DNA of 8,949 bases. Source: Desulfovibrio sp. GTDB lineage: Bacteria; Desulfobacterota; Desulfovibrionia; Desulfovibrionales; Desulfovibrionaceae. The stretch's first letter is position 1. Each line of letters starts with the position of its first letter. Shown here one piece after another: positions 1 through 6,754 of the stretch. The notes beneath the pieces were generated by a model that was given only the letters and a program-made list of their open reading frames with translations, did not search any database and was not told the DNA's origin. The stretch spans positions 1 through 8,949 of the forward strand of contig JAITDR010000026.1 of NCBI GenBank assembly GCA_031282465.1, read 5' to 3'. The translations under genes and the position numbers were made by a program.

Positions 1-276
1 CTGCGCTGCGGATTGTCGCCCGCCGGGTCTGCCTCCCTGTTTTGTCATCTGTTTTGCTGCTTGTTTTGCGGCTTGCCTGACCGGCTGCCGTGCTGCTTGT
101 AGTGCGGTTTGTTTTGGGACCGCCCTGTCCGGCTGCCGCGAAATCTGTTCGACTGCCTGTTTCGCAGCCTGTCTGCCCGCCTGTTTTGCGGTCTGCCTGC
201 CTGTCTGTTTTGGGGTTTGCCTGCTTGCCTGTTTTGCGCTTTGCCCGTCCGGCTGCCGTGCGGCTTGTTGTGCGGC
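1..276 (-). repeat. Tetrapeptide array (x-x-K/R-Q), 12-bp coding repeat in the SWIM protein tail
   Basis: Read on the minus strand, 23 consecutive tetrapeptides run from 276 to 1. Examples are SAKQ, ASRQ, TPKQ, TGRQ, TAKQ, AGRQ and AAKQ. The fourth residue is Gln in 21 of 23 units and the third is Lys or Arg in 18 of 23. The best part (about 168-240) alternates K and R, giving a 24-bp higher-order period at DNA level. No hydrophobic core is apparent, so it is probably a disordered or helical cationic tail. It continues to the window edge and may be longer. Confidence 0.9.
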
Positions 277-1029
277 AGGGATTGCTTCTTCCGCGGGAGT
301 CAAATGCCGGTCGGGTTCGGATGCGCCCTCGTCCGCCAGGTCGATACCGAACAGGTCGCCGAGGTCTACGCCCTGCAGCGCTGCGGCTTCGTTGCCGCCC
401 GTTCGGGCGGCGATGTCGAGGCTGAACAGTTCCAGAGGATCCACATGGCGCAGGAGGAAAAGCAGTTCCGGTTCTTCGTCCAACCGGCTGCCCACCCCGT
501 AAAGCGTTGCGGCCGTATGCTTGCACAATCCGGCCCAATCCGGACAGGAACAGGTGTAGGCAATCTCGGAGGCTTTTGGGAAAATGCCGGTTTCGGGATG
601 ACAGACGACGGCCATGACTTCCTTGGACAGTTTGCCCTGCAGGAGATCCACAAGGGTGGATATCTTCTCTTTGCAGGCATCCTGAATGAGCGTCCAGTGC
701 AGGCGGGGCAGAGGTTCGACGCGCACGGTCACCGTGTACAGTTTCGAGCCGCTGACCAGCGCGTGTATCTCGCCCTGCCTGATCTCCAGGTGGCAGACGG
801 CGCCGTTGCGGACATAACTGCGCCCGCGCGGCAGACGGCTGTCGTAATCGGCCGTCATATCCATCTGCTGGCACCACTCTTTGCCCCAGAATGTGCGCGA
901 CAGCAAGCGGCCCTCAATGCGGACCGGCCTGAGATCGAGCCGCTCCTTACGCAGTTTTTCAATAGTCCGCGCAGCTTTGCGGCGCTTTTCTTCCACGCTC
1001 ACATACTCTTGTTTGTACCACCAAGACAT
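1..1029 (-). CDS. SWIM zinc-finger protein, partner of SNF2 helicase (partial, C-terminus beyond left edge)
   Basis: The frame is open from an ATG at 1029 to the window edge: 343 codons, no stop reached. The N-terminal part matches the bacterial SWIM-protein layout. It has a Trp-rich start (MSWWYKQEY), an FWGKEW segment near residues 47-52, a PRGRSYVRNG segment at 67-76, and a strand-rich region ending in YTVTVRV near 98-104. The zinc-binding SWIM motif CxCx6CxH lies at C160, C162, C169 and H171. SWIM domains bind DNA or protein, so a nucleic-acid or protein-docking role is inferred; no enzymatic motif is visible. From residue 252 onward the protein is an array of basic, Gln-rich tetrapeptides. 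The start is supported by a GAGGG ribosome site overlapping the helicase stop codon, and only 7 nt separate the two genes, so they are almost certainly co-transcribed. How far the tail extends past the window is unknown. Confidence 0.88.
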   Translation of the reverse strand, partial: MSWWYKQEYVSVEEKRRKAARTIEKLRKERLDLRPVRIEGRLLSRTFWGKEWCQQMDMTADYDSRLPRGRSYVRNGAVCHLEIRQGEIHALVSGSKLYTVTVRVEPLPRLHWTLIQDACKEKISTLVDLLQGKLSKEVMAVVCHPETGIFPKASEIAYTCSCPDWAGLCKHTAATLYGVGSRLDEEPELLFLLRHVDPLELFSLDIAARTGGNEAAALQGVDLGDLFGIDLADEGASEPDRHLTPAEEAIPAAQQAARQPDGQSAKQASRQTPKQTGRQTAKQAGRQAAKQAVEQISRQPDRAVPKQTALQAARQPVRQAAKQAAKQMTKQGGRPGGRQSAAQ

Positions 1030-1036
1030 GGCACCC

Positions 1037-3739
1037 TCACATGACGGCGCGGCCGATATCCAGTCTTACCAAGTCCAGCAGCGCCTTGTCGTCCAGGTTC
1101 GTGATGTCGACTTCCCCGTCTTTGCCGAGAATTTCGCCCGCAAGGTCGCGTTTCCGCAGGAGCAGCGCGTCGATGCTCTCTTCAAGGGTACCGCGCGTTA
1201 CGCACTTGTGTACGAGGACGTTTTTTTTCTGTCCGATGCGGAAGGCGCGGTCCGTCGCCTGTTCTTCCACAGCCGGGTTCCACCAGCGGTCGAAATGGAT
1301 GACCTGCCCTGCAGCGGTAAGGTTGAGTCCCGTGCCGCCCGCTTTCAGGGACAGGATGAAAAAGGGCGGACCGTCGTCGCGCTGAAAGGCGTCCACCAGT
1401 CCCTTGCGTTGCTTTACGCCGACTGCGCCGTGCAGCACAAGCCCCGGACGTTCGAAAATACTTTCCAGGTGACGGGAGAGCGGATCAATGATTTCCCGGA
1501 ACTGGGTAAACACCAGCACGCGCTCCTGGCGTTCGGCCATTTCGCGGCACAGTTCGGCCAGGCGTTCGAACTTGCCGCTCTTTGCCGGACTCCAGTCCGG
1601 TTCGCCCGTGAGTTGGGCCGGGTGGTTGCAGAGTTGTTTCAGGCGCATGATGCTTTGCAGCACCAGTCCGCGCCGCTTGTTCCGACCGGACTCTTCTTCC
1701 GCAAGCCGCTCAAGTTCCCGGCGGAGGTGTTCCGTCACCTGCGCATAGAGTGCGGCCTGCTGCGGCGTAAGGCGACAATAGGCCACGGCCTCTGTTTTGT
1801 CGGGCAAATCGGCGATAATGCGTTTGTCCGTCTTCATTCGGCGCAATATATAGGGAGCGACCAGCCGGCGCAGAGGAGCGTAGCGGTCTTCCTGCCGCGC
1901 CTCAAGGTCGTTTACGGCGTTTTTGAAGGCTTTAGCCGACCCGAGCAGGCCGGGATTGATGAAATCAAAGAGCGCCCACAGGTCGGCCAAGCGGTTCTCA
2001 ACGGGCGTGCCGGTGAGGGCGATGCGGGCATCGGCCGTGATTTTTTTCAGCGCCCGCGACTGCCGCGTGCCGGGGTTCTTGATGTTTTGGGCCTCGTCGG
2101 CGATGACGAGCCGCCAGGGGTGAGCCGAGAACAGTTCGATGTTCCCCGCCAGCATGGTGTAGCTGGTGACCACGAGGTCGGCGGCCCGCAATTCTTCAGG
2201 ATGCCGGTCCCAGCGTGCGATACGCTCTTTGCCGCTTTCGGCGGGATGGTAGAAATGCAGGGCAAGGGAAGGGGCGAAGCGTTCGGCTTCAGCCCGCCAG
2301 TTGCCCAGAAGCGAAGCGGGAACCACAAGCAGCGAGGGCCGCGGGGCGCGCTTCGCGCGCTCCTTGTGCAAAAGCAGCAGGGCGAGCACCTGCAGGGTTT
2401 TGCCGAGGCCCATGTCGTCGGCCAGACAAGCCCCGAGCCCCAGGCCGCTCAAAAGCGACAACCAGGACAGCCCGACCTGCTGATACGGCCGCAGGCACCC
2501 GTTCAGAGATGCGGGAACCGCCTTCGCTTCGGGATTGCGCACTTTGCGCAGCAACTCGCGCATGGCGCCGCCCGCTTCCACATGAGGCCAGGCAACGGCC
2601 TCCGCACCCTTTTCGTCCCCGGCAACGTCCAGGTTCATGGGCAGCCCGGCCAGCAAACGCATCCCCTGAGCAAAGGTGAGGCCTTCATCCTTGGAAGCCG
2701 CGCGGGCCTCTTCCCAGTGCTCAAGGGCCTGTTGCAGCTTCTGCCTGTCCGCCTCGATCCAGCGGCCTTTGAACAGCATGAGGCCGTCGCCCGCTTCGAA
2801 CAGTTCCCGTATTTCCTCGCGCGACAGGTCATGTTCGCCGAGCGCAAGAGCGACGTTCCAGTCAAGCAGGCCTTGCAGGCCGACAGCCGGGGCGGAGTTT
2901 TCACCGACAGTGATGCGGACTTGCGGGCGCGGCCGTTTTTCCCACCAGTTCGGGATACTTACGCTGAGTCCGCAGAGTTCGAGTTCCGGCACATCCAACA
3001 ACAGGCGATGGGCTTGGGCGATGCTGAACGCCTGCGGGCGGTACACGGCGCCGTCGGCCACCATACCGGCGACCCAGGGCAGACGTTCGGCGGCAGCGCG
3101 CACCGGGGACAGCAGGCTGACAAGGGCGTCCCTGTCCCCTTCGCCGGCATAGTGCTTCAGGGCTTCGCCCAAAATTTTGTGCGCGGGGCGTCCGTCCCGG
3201 TTCAGGCCTACTGTGTAGGTTGCCAGAAAGGCGAAAGGAACGTCGGCATCGGTTTTGTTTTCCGCCAGATGGAAGGTGACCCGCCCGACGCGCCGCCACC
3301 GGGGGGCGCGTTGTTCCATGAAGGCGGCCAAACCGCCGCTGCGCGTCGCTTCCTCCAGGCACCATGCGGCAAGTTCGCTCCAGATGCCCTGCAGAGCCTG
3401 CCGGGACAGGTATTCGCCGCCCGTCATGGGCGGGGCGTTTTCCAACCAGGTGTCGAGCCGGGCATCGGAAGGACAGGGAAGCAGAACGGCGGGACTCGTG
3501 AGGTCCGCCTCATTCGGCAGCCGGCACAGAGCGAAGAGCAGGCTTTCCGCAAAGCTCCGCCAGAAGCGCAGAACGGCGGCCTCGTCCGGATCGCCGGGCA
3601 AATCGGCGCCGGCCGCAGCCAGGGCAAACAAATACCGATGCCGATCGGACGCATCGCCCGATTCACGGCTGGAAGGCGCATCGGAGGCCGATGCAGCCCA
3701 GTGCAACGTTGCGTGAGGTGTGAGGGAAATGCGCGGCAT
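1037..3739 (-). CDS. SNF2/HepA-family helicase (Swi2/Snf2 ATPase), 900 aa
   Basis: This is a superfamily 2 ATPase of the Swi2/Snf2 class, expected to translocate on double-stranded nucleic acid and remodel protein-DNA complexes. Motifs: LRPYQQ at 416-421, Walker A DMGLGKT at 442-448, Walker B DEAQ at 548-551, LTGTPVENR just after, VFTQF at 743-747 opening the second RecA lobe, and motif VI QATDRAFRIGQ at 827-837. All catalytic motifs look intact. The N-terminal half holds a bacterial SNF2-associated region, with NWW at 264-266 and FKGRW at 323-327, resembling the domain found in the HelZ-type subgroup. The ATG at 3739 is chosen because GGAGG sits 9 nt upstream. A longer reading from 3832 would run through the SRP RNA terminator and is rejected. 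The SWIM gene follows after 7 nt. It is probably expressed from its own or a read-through promoter behind the SRP terminator; I see no clear one. Confidence 0.93.
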   Translation of the reverse strand: MPRISLTPHATLHWAASASDAPSSRESGDASDRHRYLFALAAAGADLPGDPDEAAVLRFWRSFAESLLFALCRLPNEADLTSPAVLLPCPSDARLDTWLENAPPMTGGEYLSRQALQGIWSELAAWCLEEATRSGGLAAFMEQRAPRWRRVGRVTFHLAENKTDADVPFAFLATYTVGLNRDGRPAHKILGEALKHYAGEGDRDALVSLLSPVRAAAERLPWVAGMVADGAVYRPQAFSIAQAHRLLLDVPELELCGLSVSIPNWWEKRPRPQVRITVGENSAPAVGLQGLLDWNVALALGEHDLSREEIRELFEAGDGLMLFKGRWIEADRQKLQQALEHWEEARAASKDEGLTFAQGMRLLAGLPMNLDVAGDEKGAEAVAWPHVEAGGAMRELLRKVRNPEAKAVPASLNGCLRPYQQVGLSWLSLLSGLGLGACLADDMGLGKTLQVLALLLLHKERAKRAPRPSLLVVPASLLGNWRAEAERFAPSLALHFYHPAESGKERIARWDRHPEELRAADLVVTSYTMLAGNIELFSAHPWRLVIADEAQNIKNPGTRQSRALKKITADARIALTGTPVENRLADLWALFDFINPGLLGSAKAFKNAVNDLEARQEDRYAPLRRLVAPYILRRMKTDKRIIADLPDKTEAVAYCRLTPQQAALYAQVTEHLRRELERLAEEESGRNKRRGLVLQSIMRLKQLCNHPAQLTGEPDWSPAKSGKFERLAELCREMAERQERVLVFTQFREIIDPLSRHLESIFERPGLVLHGAVGVKQRKGLVDAFQRDDGPPFFILSLKAGGTGLNLTAAGQVIHFDRWWNPAVEEQATDRAFRIGQKKNVLVHKCVTRGTLEESIDALLLRKRDLAGEILGKDGEVDITNLDDKALLDLVRLDIGRAVM

Positions 3740-3777
3740 GGGGCGATATCCTCCCCGCCTTGAGGGGCCGGGCATGC

Positions 3778-3810
3778 AAAAAAGGCGCGGATTCGGAGAA
3801 CCCGTGCCTT
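3778..3810 (-). terminator. Rho-independent terminator of the SRP RNA gene
   Basis: On the minus strand AGGCACGGGTTC pairs with GAATCCGCGCCT across a 3-nt loop, with one mismatch and one G-T wobble, followed directly by six U (A run at 3778-3783). It begins just after the closing helix of the SRP RNA, and its position argues against the longer start of the helicase gene. Confidence 0.8.
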
Positions 3811-3812
3811 TC

Positions 3813-3896
3813 GGGAGCCGGACACCCGGCACAACCGTTACCGTTGCTTCCTTTCGGACCTGGCGGGGTTGGCGGCGTTACCGCCGCCCGGCTCCC
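3813..3896 (-). ncRNA. ffs: 4.5S-type SRP RNA (small bacterial signal recognition particle RNA)
   Basis: The RNA component of the signal recognition particle, which binds Ffh and targets nascent membrane proteins to FtsY. The minus strand carries the diagnostic domain IV: CCAGGTCC, a GAAA tetraloop, then GGAAGCAACGG, which contains the symmetric and asymmetric loops recognised by the Ffh M domain. The ends close as a helix, GGGAGCCGG (3896-3888) with CCGGCTCCC (3821-3813), giving an 84-nt core. The 5' arm also contains a local GC-rich hairpin with a GTAA loop (about 3872-3889). An intrinsic terminator follows and a promoter precedes it. The exact mature ends cannot be fixed by eye, because a short leader may be trimmed. 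Confidence 0.93.
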
Positions 3897-3911
3897 ACGC
3901 TTACGCGCGCT

Positions 3912-3941
3912 ACCCTATCCGCACATCCCGACCCGTGTCAA
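3912..3941 (-). promoter_or_regulatory. Sigma70-type promoter of the SRP RNA gene
   Basis: A perfect TTGACA -35 box (3941-3936) is followed after 18 nt by TAGGGT (3917-3912) as a weak -10, placing the start of transcription near 3905, a few nt before the first helix of the SRP RNA. The -35 box is convincing; the GC-rich -10 is not. Confidence 0.5.
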
Positions 3942-4087
3942 GAAGCCTTTGCCGGGGAAACAGGGCCGGCGGGGGAACATTGCCGACAGCTTGAAATCCT
4001 CGCTGTCTGCGCGATTCTGTTTACATCGAATATCGTAAAAAGAGGTGTTCCGGTTATGCCGTTTTTCTCGTCGCAATTCTTACACAT
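3938..4087 (-). other. Doubtful small ORF with two CxxC pairs (49 codons)
   Basis: A minus-strand reading from ATG at 4087 to TGA at 3938 gives 49 residues with CxxC at 2-5 and again at 34-37, a spacing that a small zinc ribbon could use. It has no ribosome site at the right distance. A good one (GGGAGG, 4112-4117) instead serves an overlapping ATG at 4104 whose frame stops after 16 codons. Joining MPIRF from that frame to QMCKNC by a frameshift would give a zinc-ribbon-like start, so this might be a decayed gene after yoeB. Chance is equally possible. The C-terminal end overlaps the SRP promoter. The rest of 3942-4129 shows nothing else. Confidence 0.18.
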
Positions 4088-4129
4088 CTGAAACGTATCG
4101 GCATCACATACCTCCCACGGCTTTGCCGA

Positions 4130-4402
4130 TTATTGTTTACTGTAATGGTAGCGGCATTGCAGGATAGTCAGCGTCTGCGTCGATTCATTCCAATCATAAA
4201 CCAGGCGATGCTCTTGATCTATGCGACGCGACCAAAATCCGGCAAGCTGAAATCTGAGAGGTTCAGGTTTGCCTTCGCCTTCGAAGGAGTTACGCAACGT
4301 AGAGTTAATCAACAGATTGATTCTCCCGCACTTCTTTTTGTCCTGTGTCTGCCAATAGAGGTAATCCTCCCACGCTTTTGGGGTCCAGGTAAGCAGCGCC
4401 AT
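4130..4402 (-). CDS. yoeB: YoeB/Txe-type toxin, RelE superfamily mRNA interferase
   Basis: 90-residue ribosome-dependent mRNA endonuclease, the toxin of a type II toxin-antitoxin pair. It follows the Escherichia coli YoeB pattern closely: DYLYWQ at 13-18, FEGEGKPEPL at 40-49, GFWSRRI at 55-61, EHRLVY at 64-69 and CRYHY at 83-87. By alignment from memory, the residues corresponding to the E. coli catalytic Glu46, Arg65, His83 and Tyr84 are E47, R66, H86 and Y87, all present. It ends with three extra residues (SKQ) after the HY that usually finishes the family. The start codon overlaps the antitoxin stop by one base (TAATG), which implies translational coupling. It appears intact and active. 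Lower GC than the helicase region suggests acquisition. Confidence 0.93.
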   Translation of the reverse strand: MALLTWTPKAWEDYLYWQTQDKKKCGRINLLINSTLRNSFEGEGKPEPLRFQLAGFWSRRIDQEHRLVYDWNESTQTLTILQCRYHYSKQ

Positions 4403-4668
4403 TATGCTTTGTCCGGTTTTATCAGGGGATATTCATTCACATTGCCTTGCTGCAGGTCGGCAATACTATCAAGCAGGCGCTCGGCATTGGCCGGATTTCG
4501 CAGAAGGTACGCGGTTTCCTGAATGCTGTTGTACTCGTCTAAGGACATCAACACAGCAGGTCGCGCCTTTCTGCGAGTGATAACAACAACTTCGCTGTCA
4601 TTGCACACGCTGTCCATAAGGGACGCCAGATTTTTTCTGGCTTCGGAATAGTTAACGGCATCAAGCAT
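4402..4668 (-). CDS. yefM: YefM/Phd-family antitoxin
   Basis: 88-residue antitoxin that binds and neutralises YoeB and, with it, represses the operon. The N-terminal DNA-binding part shows the Phd/YefM signature: NYSEARKNL at 6-14, ITRRK near 30-34 and VLMSLDEYNS at 39-48. The toxin-binding part shows ETAYLLRNPANAERL at 51-65, nearly the same as in E. coli YefM. The ATG is preceded by GAGGTG at 4 nt. It is first in the operon with the toxin directly after, the usual order for this family. Two operator cores and a promoter lie directly upstream. Confidence 0.93.
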   Translation of the reverse strand: MLDAVNYSEARKNLASLMDSVCNDSEVVVITRRKARPAVLMSLDEYNSIQETAYLLRNPANAERLLDSIADLQQGNVNEYPLIKPDKA

Positions 4669-4680
4669 TATTCACCTCAT

Positions 4681-4717
4681 TTGTACAAGAAATAGTACAA
4701 CAAGATATGTTTGTCAA
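4681..4717 (-). promoter_or_regulatory. yefM-yoeB promoter with paired TGTACA-type operator
   Basis: The -35 TTGACA (4717-4712) and -10 TATTTC (4694-4689) are separated by 17 nt. A perfect palindrome TTGTACAA occupies 4681-4688 and an imperfect one, TAGTACAA, 4693-4700; their centres are 12 bp apart, one helical turn. The E. coli YefM-YoeB operator is known to use two TGTACA-core palindromes. Here the -10 box lies between and overlaps the two cores, so repressor binding would block polymerase. Confidence 0.72.
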
Positions 4718-4953
4718 CAGGAAGATGTTGTCAAGCCCCAGGCGTGCATCCGAGCAGCAGCTGCAGCGCTCCGGGAACCCCGCCGCCCGCAACGTCAAGG
4801 GGAAAACCTGCCGTCTGCTTGTCGACTTCCGCCCGAAGAACTTGATGAAATTGACACCGGAACCATTTGGGGTCATGGAGAAACGGTTTCCTGCGGCATC
4901 CGGCTTTGCCGGGCGTCAAGCGGAAATCTTCCTGAAGGATGGGGTTTGCAACC

Positions 4954-6141
4954 ATGAAGGAACTTTTGGTGAAAGAGCAGGTCAGCAGGCACATCTATCT
5001 GCTGTCGGCGGCACATCTGTTTACAGATATGAATCAAGGAGCCTTACCGGCGATTCTCCCGTTTTTTATCGCCGAATACGGGTTCAACTATACCACGGCC
5101 GCGAGCCTGGTCTTTGCGCTCAACCTTGTTTCTTCGATCGTGCAGCCCGCTTTCGGCGTCCTTTCGGACAAATCCGGCAAACCGTGGATTATGGCAGCCG
5201 GCGTACTGTTGGCCGGGAGCGGTATCGCCGCTGCCGGATTCATCTCCAGTTACACGCTGCTGTTCGCCTCCTTCATGGTAAGCGGTATAGGCATTGCAGC
5301 GTACCATCCCGATGCTGCCCGATACGCCAATAAAGTTTCCGGTCGAAAAAAAGGTACCGGGCTCAGTATTTTTTCCTTCGGCGGCAACCTCGGCTTTGCT
5401 CTCGGACCCGTTATCGGTATGTGGCTTCTCCTGTCTTTCGGGCTCAAAGGGATATCCGCTCTTTTTCTGCCCGCCGTCATTACGGCCTTTGCATTATATG
5501 TTGTGATGAACAGGTACCAACGGGATGAAGCGACAGCCTCTGCCGCCCGTAAAATACAAAGCGACGCGCAGGAAAAAAAAGACCGTTGGGGTGCTTTCGC
5601 CTTGCTGTGCGTCCTGGTGTTCAGCCGTTCATTCATTTTTTACGGCATGGTCACCTTTCTGCCGCTTTATTGGATTCACGTATTCAAACAACCGGAATCC
5701 GTCGCGGGCACGGCCTTGAGTCTGTTGCTCGCCGCGGGCGCGGTGAGCACGCTGATCGGCGGCAGGATGGCCGACAGGTTCGGCTTTCACAAGGTGGTTC
5801 GGGGCGGTTTTTTCTTTCTGCTGCCGATGCTGTGTCTTTTCAATGTTGCGGACAACGTGACGTATGCCGCGTTGCTGCTCGTTCCCCTGGGCGTTGCCTT
5901 ATATGTGCCGTTCAGCCCCATGGTTGTCATGGGGCAAAGGTATCTTCCCAACCGGATCGGGCTGGCCTCGGGCGTCACACTGGGTTTGGCGGTCAGCGTG
6001 GGCGGCATTGCCGCCCCCATACTGGGAAGGGTCGCGGACGCGCACGGTCTGCATTCGGTTATGTACATTGTGGCGATTGTTGCCGTACTTCCGGCAATAC
6101 TCTCTTTTGCCCTGCCGAAACAGAAGGCAACGGAGGCATGA
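4954..6141 (+). CDS. fsr: MFS transporter, fosmidomycin-resistance (Fsr) type
   Basis: Inner-membrane major facilitator exporter of 395 residues, 12 predicted membrane helices in two halves. The E. coli homologue Fsr confers resistance to fosmidomycin; the natural substrate is unknown. Family marks: HLFTDMNQGALPAILP near residues 21-36, the motif A loop GVLSDKSGKPW at 68-78, AAYHPDAARYA following helix 4, SFGGNLGFALGP in helix 5, and a second motif A-like GGRMADRFG in the C-terminal half. A charged loop (about 186-208) joins the halves. The ATG at 4954 is preferred because the ATG at 4939 has its only Shine-Dalgarno-like bases (GAAGG) directly against it; the two choices differ by five residues. 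A usable ribosome site is poor for both. ogt follows after 3 nt. The 4718-4938 region before it holds no gene I can support. Confidence 0.88.
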   Translation: MKELLVKEQVSRHIYLLSAAHLFTDMNQGALPAILPFFIAEYGFNYTTAASLVFALNLVSSIVQPAFGVLSDKSGKPWIMAAGVLLAGSGIAAAGFISSYTLLFASFMVSGIGIAAYHPDAARYANKVSGRKKGTGLSIFSFGGNLGFALGPVIGMWLLLSFGLKGISALFLPAVITAFALYVVMNRYQRDEATASAARKIQSDAQEKKDRWGAFALLCVLVFSRSFIFYGMVTFLPLYWIHVFKQPESVAGTALSLLLAAGAVSTLIGGRMADRFGFHKVVRGGFFFLLPMLCLFNVADNVTYAALLLVPLGVALYVPFSPMVVMGQRYLPNRIGLASGVTLGLAVSVGGIAAPILGRVADAHGLHSVMYIVAIVAVLPAILSFALPKQKATEA

Positions 6142-6144
6142 GAA

Positions 6145-6669
6145 ATGGCATATGTCTGTGAATTGAAAACGCCTCTCGGCCTTGCCGAGGCGAGCGTTGA
6201 AGACGATGCGCTTACAGGATTCCGGTTCATCGGGCAGAAATACTATCCCACAAAGACAGAAAGCCGGATCCGGATGCCGGATCACCCTGTTTTTACGCAG
6301 TTGAAGGCGTGGCTTGAGAGTTATTTTGCCGGACGCAATCCGGCTCCGGACATCGTTCTCAACCCGCATGGAACTGTTTTTCAGAAAAAGGTATGGGCAC
6401 TCCTGTTGCAGATTCCTTACGGAAAACTCACAACCTATGGAACAATCGCCGGGCAACTGACGGGGCAGGAAAGTCCGCCTGCCGTGTCGGCCCGGGCTGT
6501 CGGCGGCGCAGTAGGGCATAATCCCGTTTCCCTGTTGATACCGTGCCACAGGGTTGTGGGTGCGGACGGCAGCCTCACCGGCTACGCCGGCGGTCTCGAC
6601 AGGAAAACGGCTTTGCTGCGCCTCGAAGGATCCTATCCGCTCCTCCGTGTGGAAAAGTCGAAAGCGTAA
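6145..6669 (+). CDS. ogt: Methylated-DNA-protein cysteine methyltransferase (O6-alkylguanine repair)
   Basis: 174-residue suicide repair enzyme that transfers alkyl groups from O6-alkylguanine or O4-alkylthymine in DNA to its own cysteine. The active site IPCHRV places the nucleophile at C134, followed by GYAGG at 146-150. The DNA-binding helix carries ARAVGGA at 117-122 with the base-flipping Arg at 118, and GHNP at 124-127. The N-terminal ribonuclease-like domain (1-75) is short and divergent, as in other Ogt/AdaB proteins. GGAGG lies 9 nt before the ATG, inside the end of the transporter gene, and the 3-nt gap indicates co-transcription. There is no Ada-type N-terminal Cys domain, so it is repair only. 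Confidence 0.92.
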   Translation: MAYVCELKTPLGLAEASVEDDALTGFRFIGQKYYPTKTESRIRMPDHPVFTQLKAWLESYFAGRNPAPDIVLNPHGTVFQKKVWALLLQIPYGKLTTYGTIAGQLTGQESPPAVSARAVGGAVGHNPVSLLIPCHRVVGADGSLTGYAGGLDRKTALLRLEGSYPLLRVEKSKA

Positions 6670-6719
6670 ATACGGCACCCAAAAAGTCAGAGCGTCGGAA
6701 TCCGATGATGCCGAATGCC

Positions 6720-6748
6720 TTGACATGAGTCGTCCGGAGAACTACTAT
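6720..6748 (+). promoter_or_regulatory. Promoter of the brnT-HTH module
   Basis: TTGACA (6720-6725), 17-nt spacer, TACTAT (6743-6748). Expected transcription start is 6-8 nt downstream, at 6754-6756, which coincides with the A of the toxin ATG at 6755. A short palindrome TCGGA-A-TCCGA at 6695-6705 lies just upstream and could be an operator, but this is speculative. Confidence 0.6.
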
Positions 6749-6754
6749 TGAGGA

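Noticed and set aside
1..276. The 12-bp periodic DNA as a CRISPR array or non-coding satellite
   Set aside because: The period is 4 codons in an open frame with synonymous variation, and there are no spacers.
109..1044. A 311-codon plus-strand frame opposite the SWIM gene
   Set aside because: The minus-strand frame carries the SWIM motif and repeat array; the plus reading is low-complexity with no family features.
881..3763. A 960-codon open frame on the plus strand opposite the helicase
   Set aside because: It is the mirror of a GC-rich gene; the translation shows no domain, while the minus strand has all helicase motifs.
3740..3832. A 31-residue N-terminal extension of the helicase from an ATG at 3832
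   Set aside because: It would be encoded across the SRP RNA 3' end and its intrinsic terminator, and the ATG at 3739 has a well-placed GGAGG.
4847..4885. TTGACA near 4850 as a promoter for fsr
   Set aside because: No acceptable -10 box at 16-18 nt; the best hexamers (CATGGA, ATGGAG) do not resemble TATAAT.
4718..4938. Overlapping short frames on both strands between yefM and fsr
   Set aside because: A minus-strand stretch ending at 4731 looks mildly protein-like (a Val-Asp-Lys-Gln run, then Gly/Leu-rich), but it has no ribosome site, overlaps the start of fsr and resembles no family I know.
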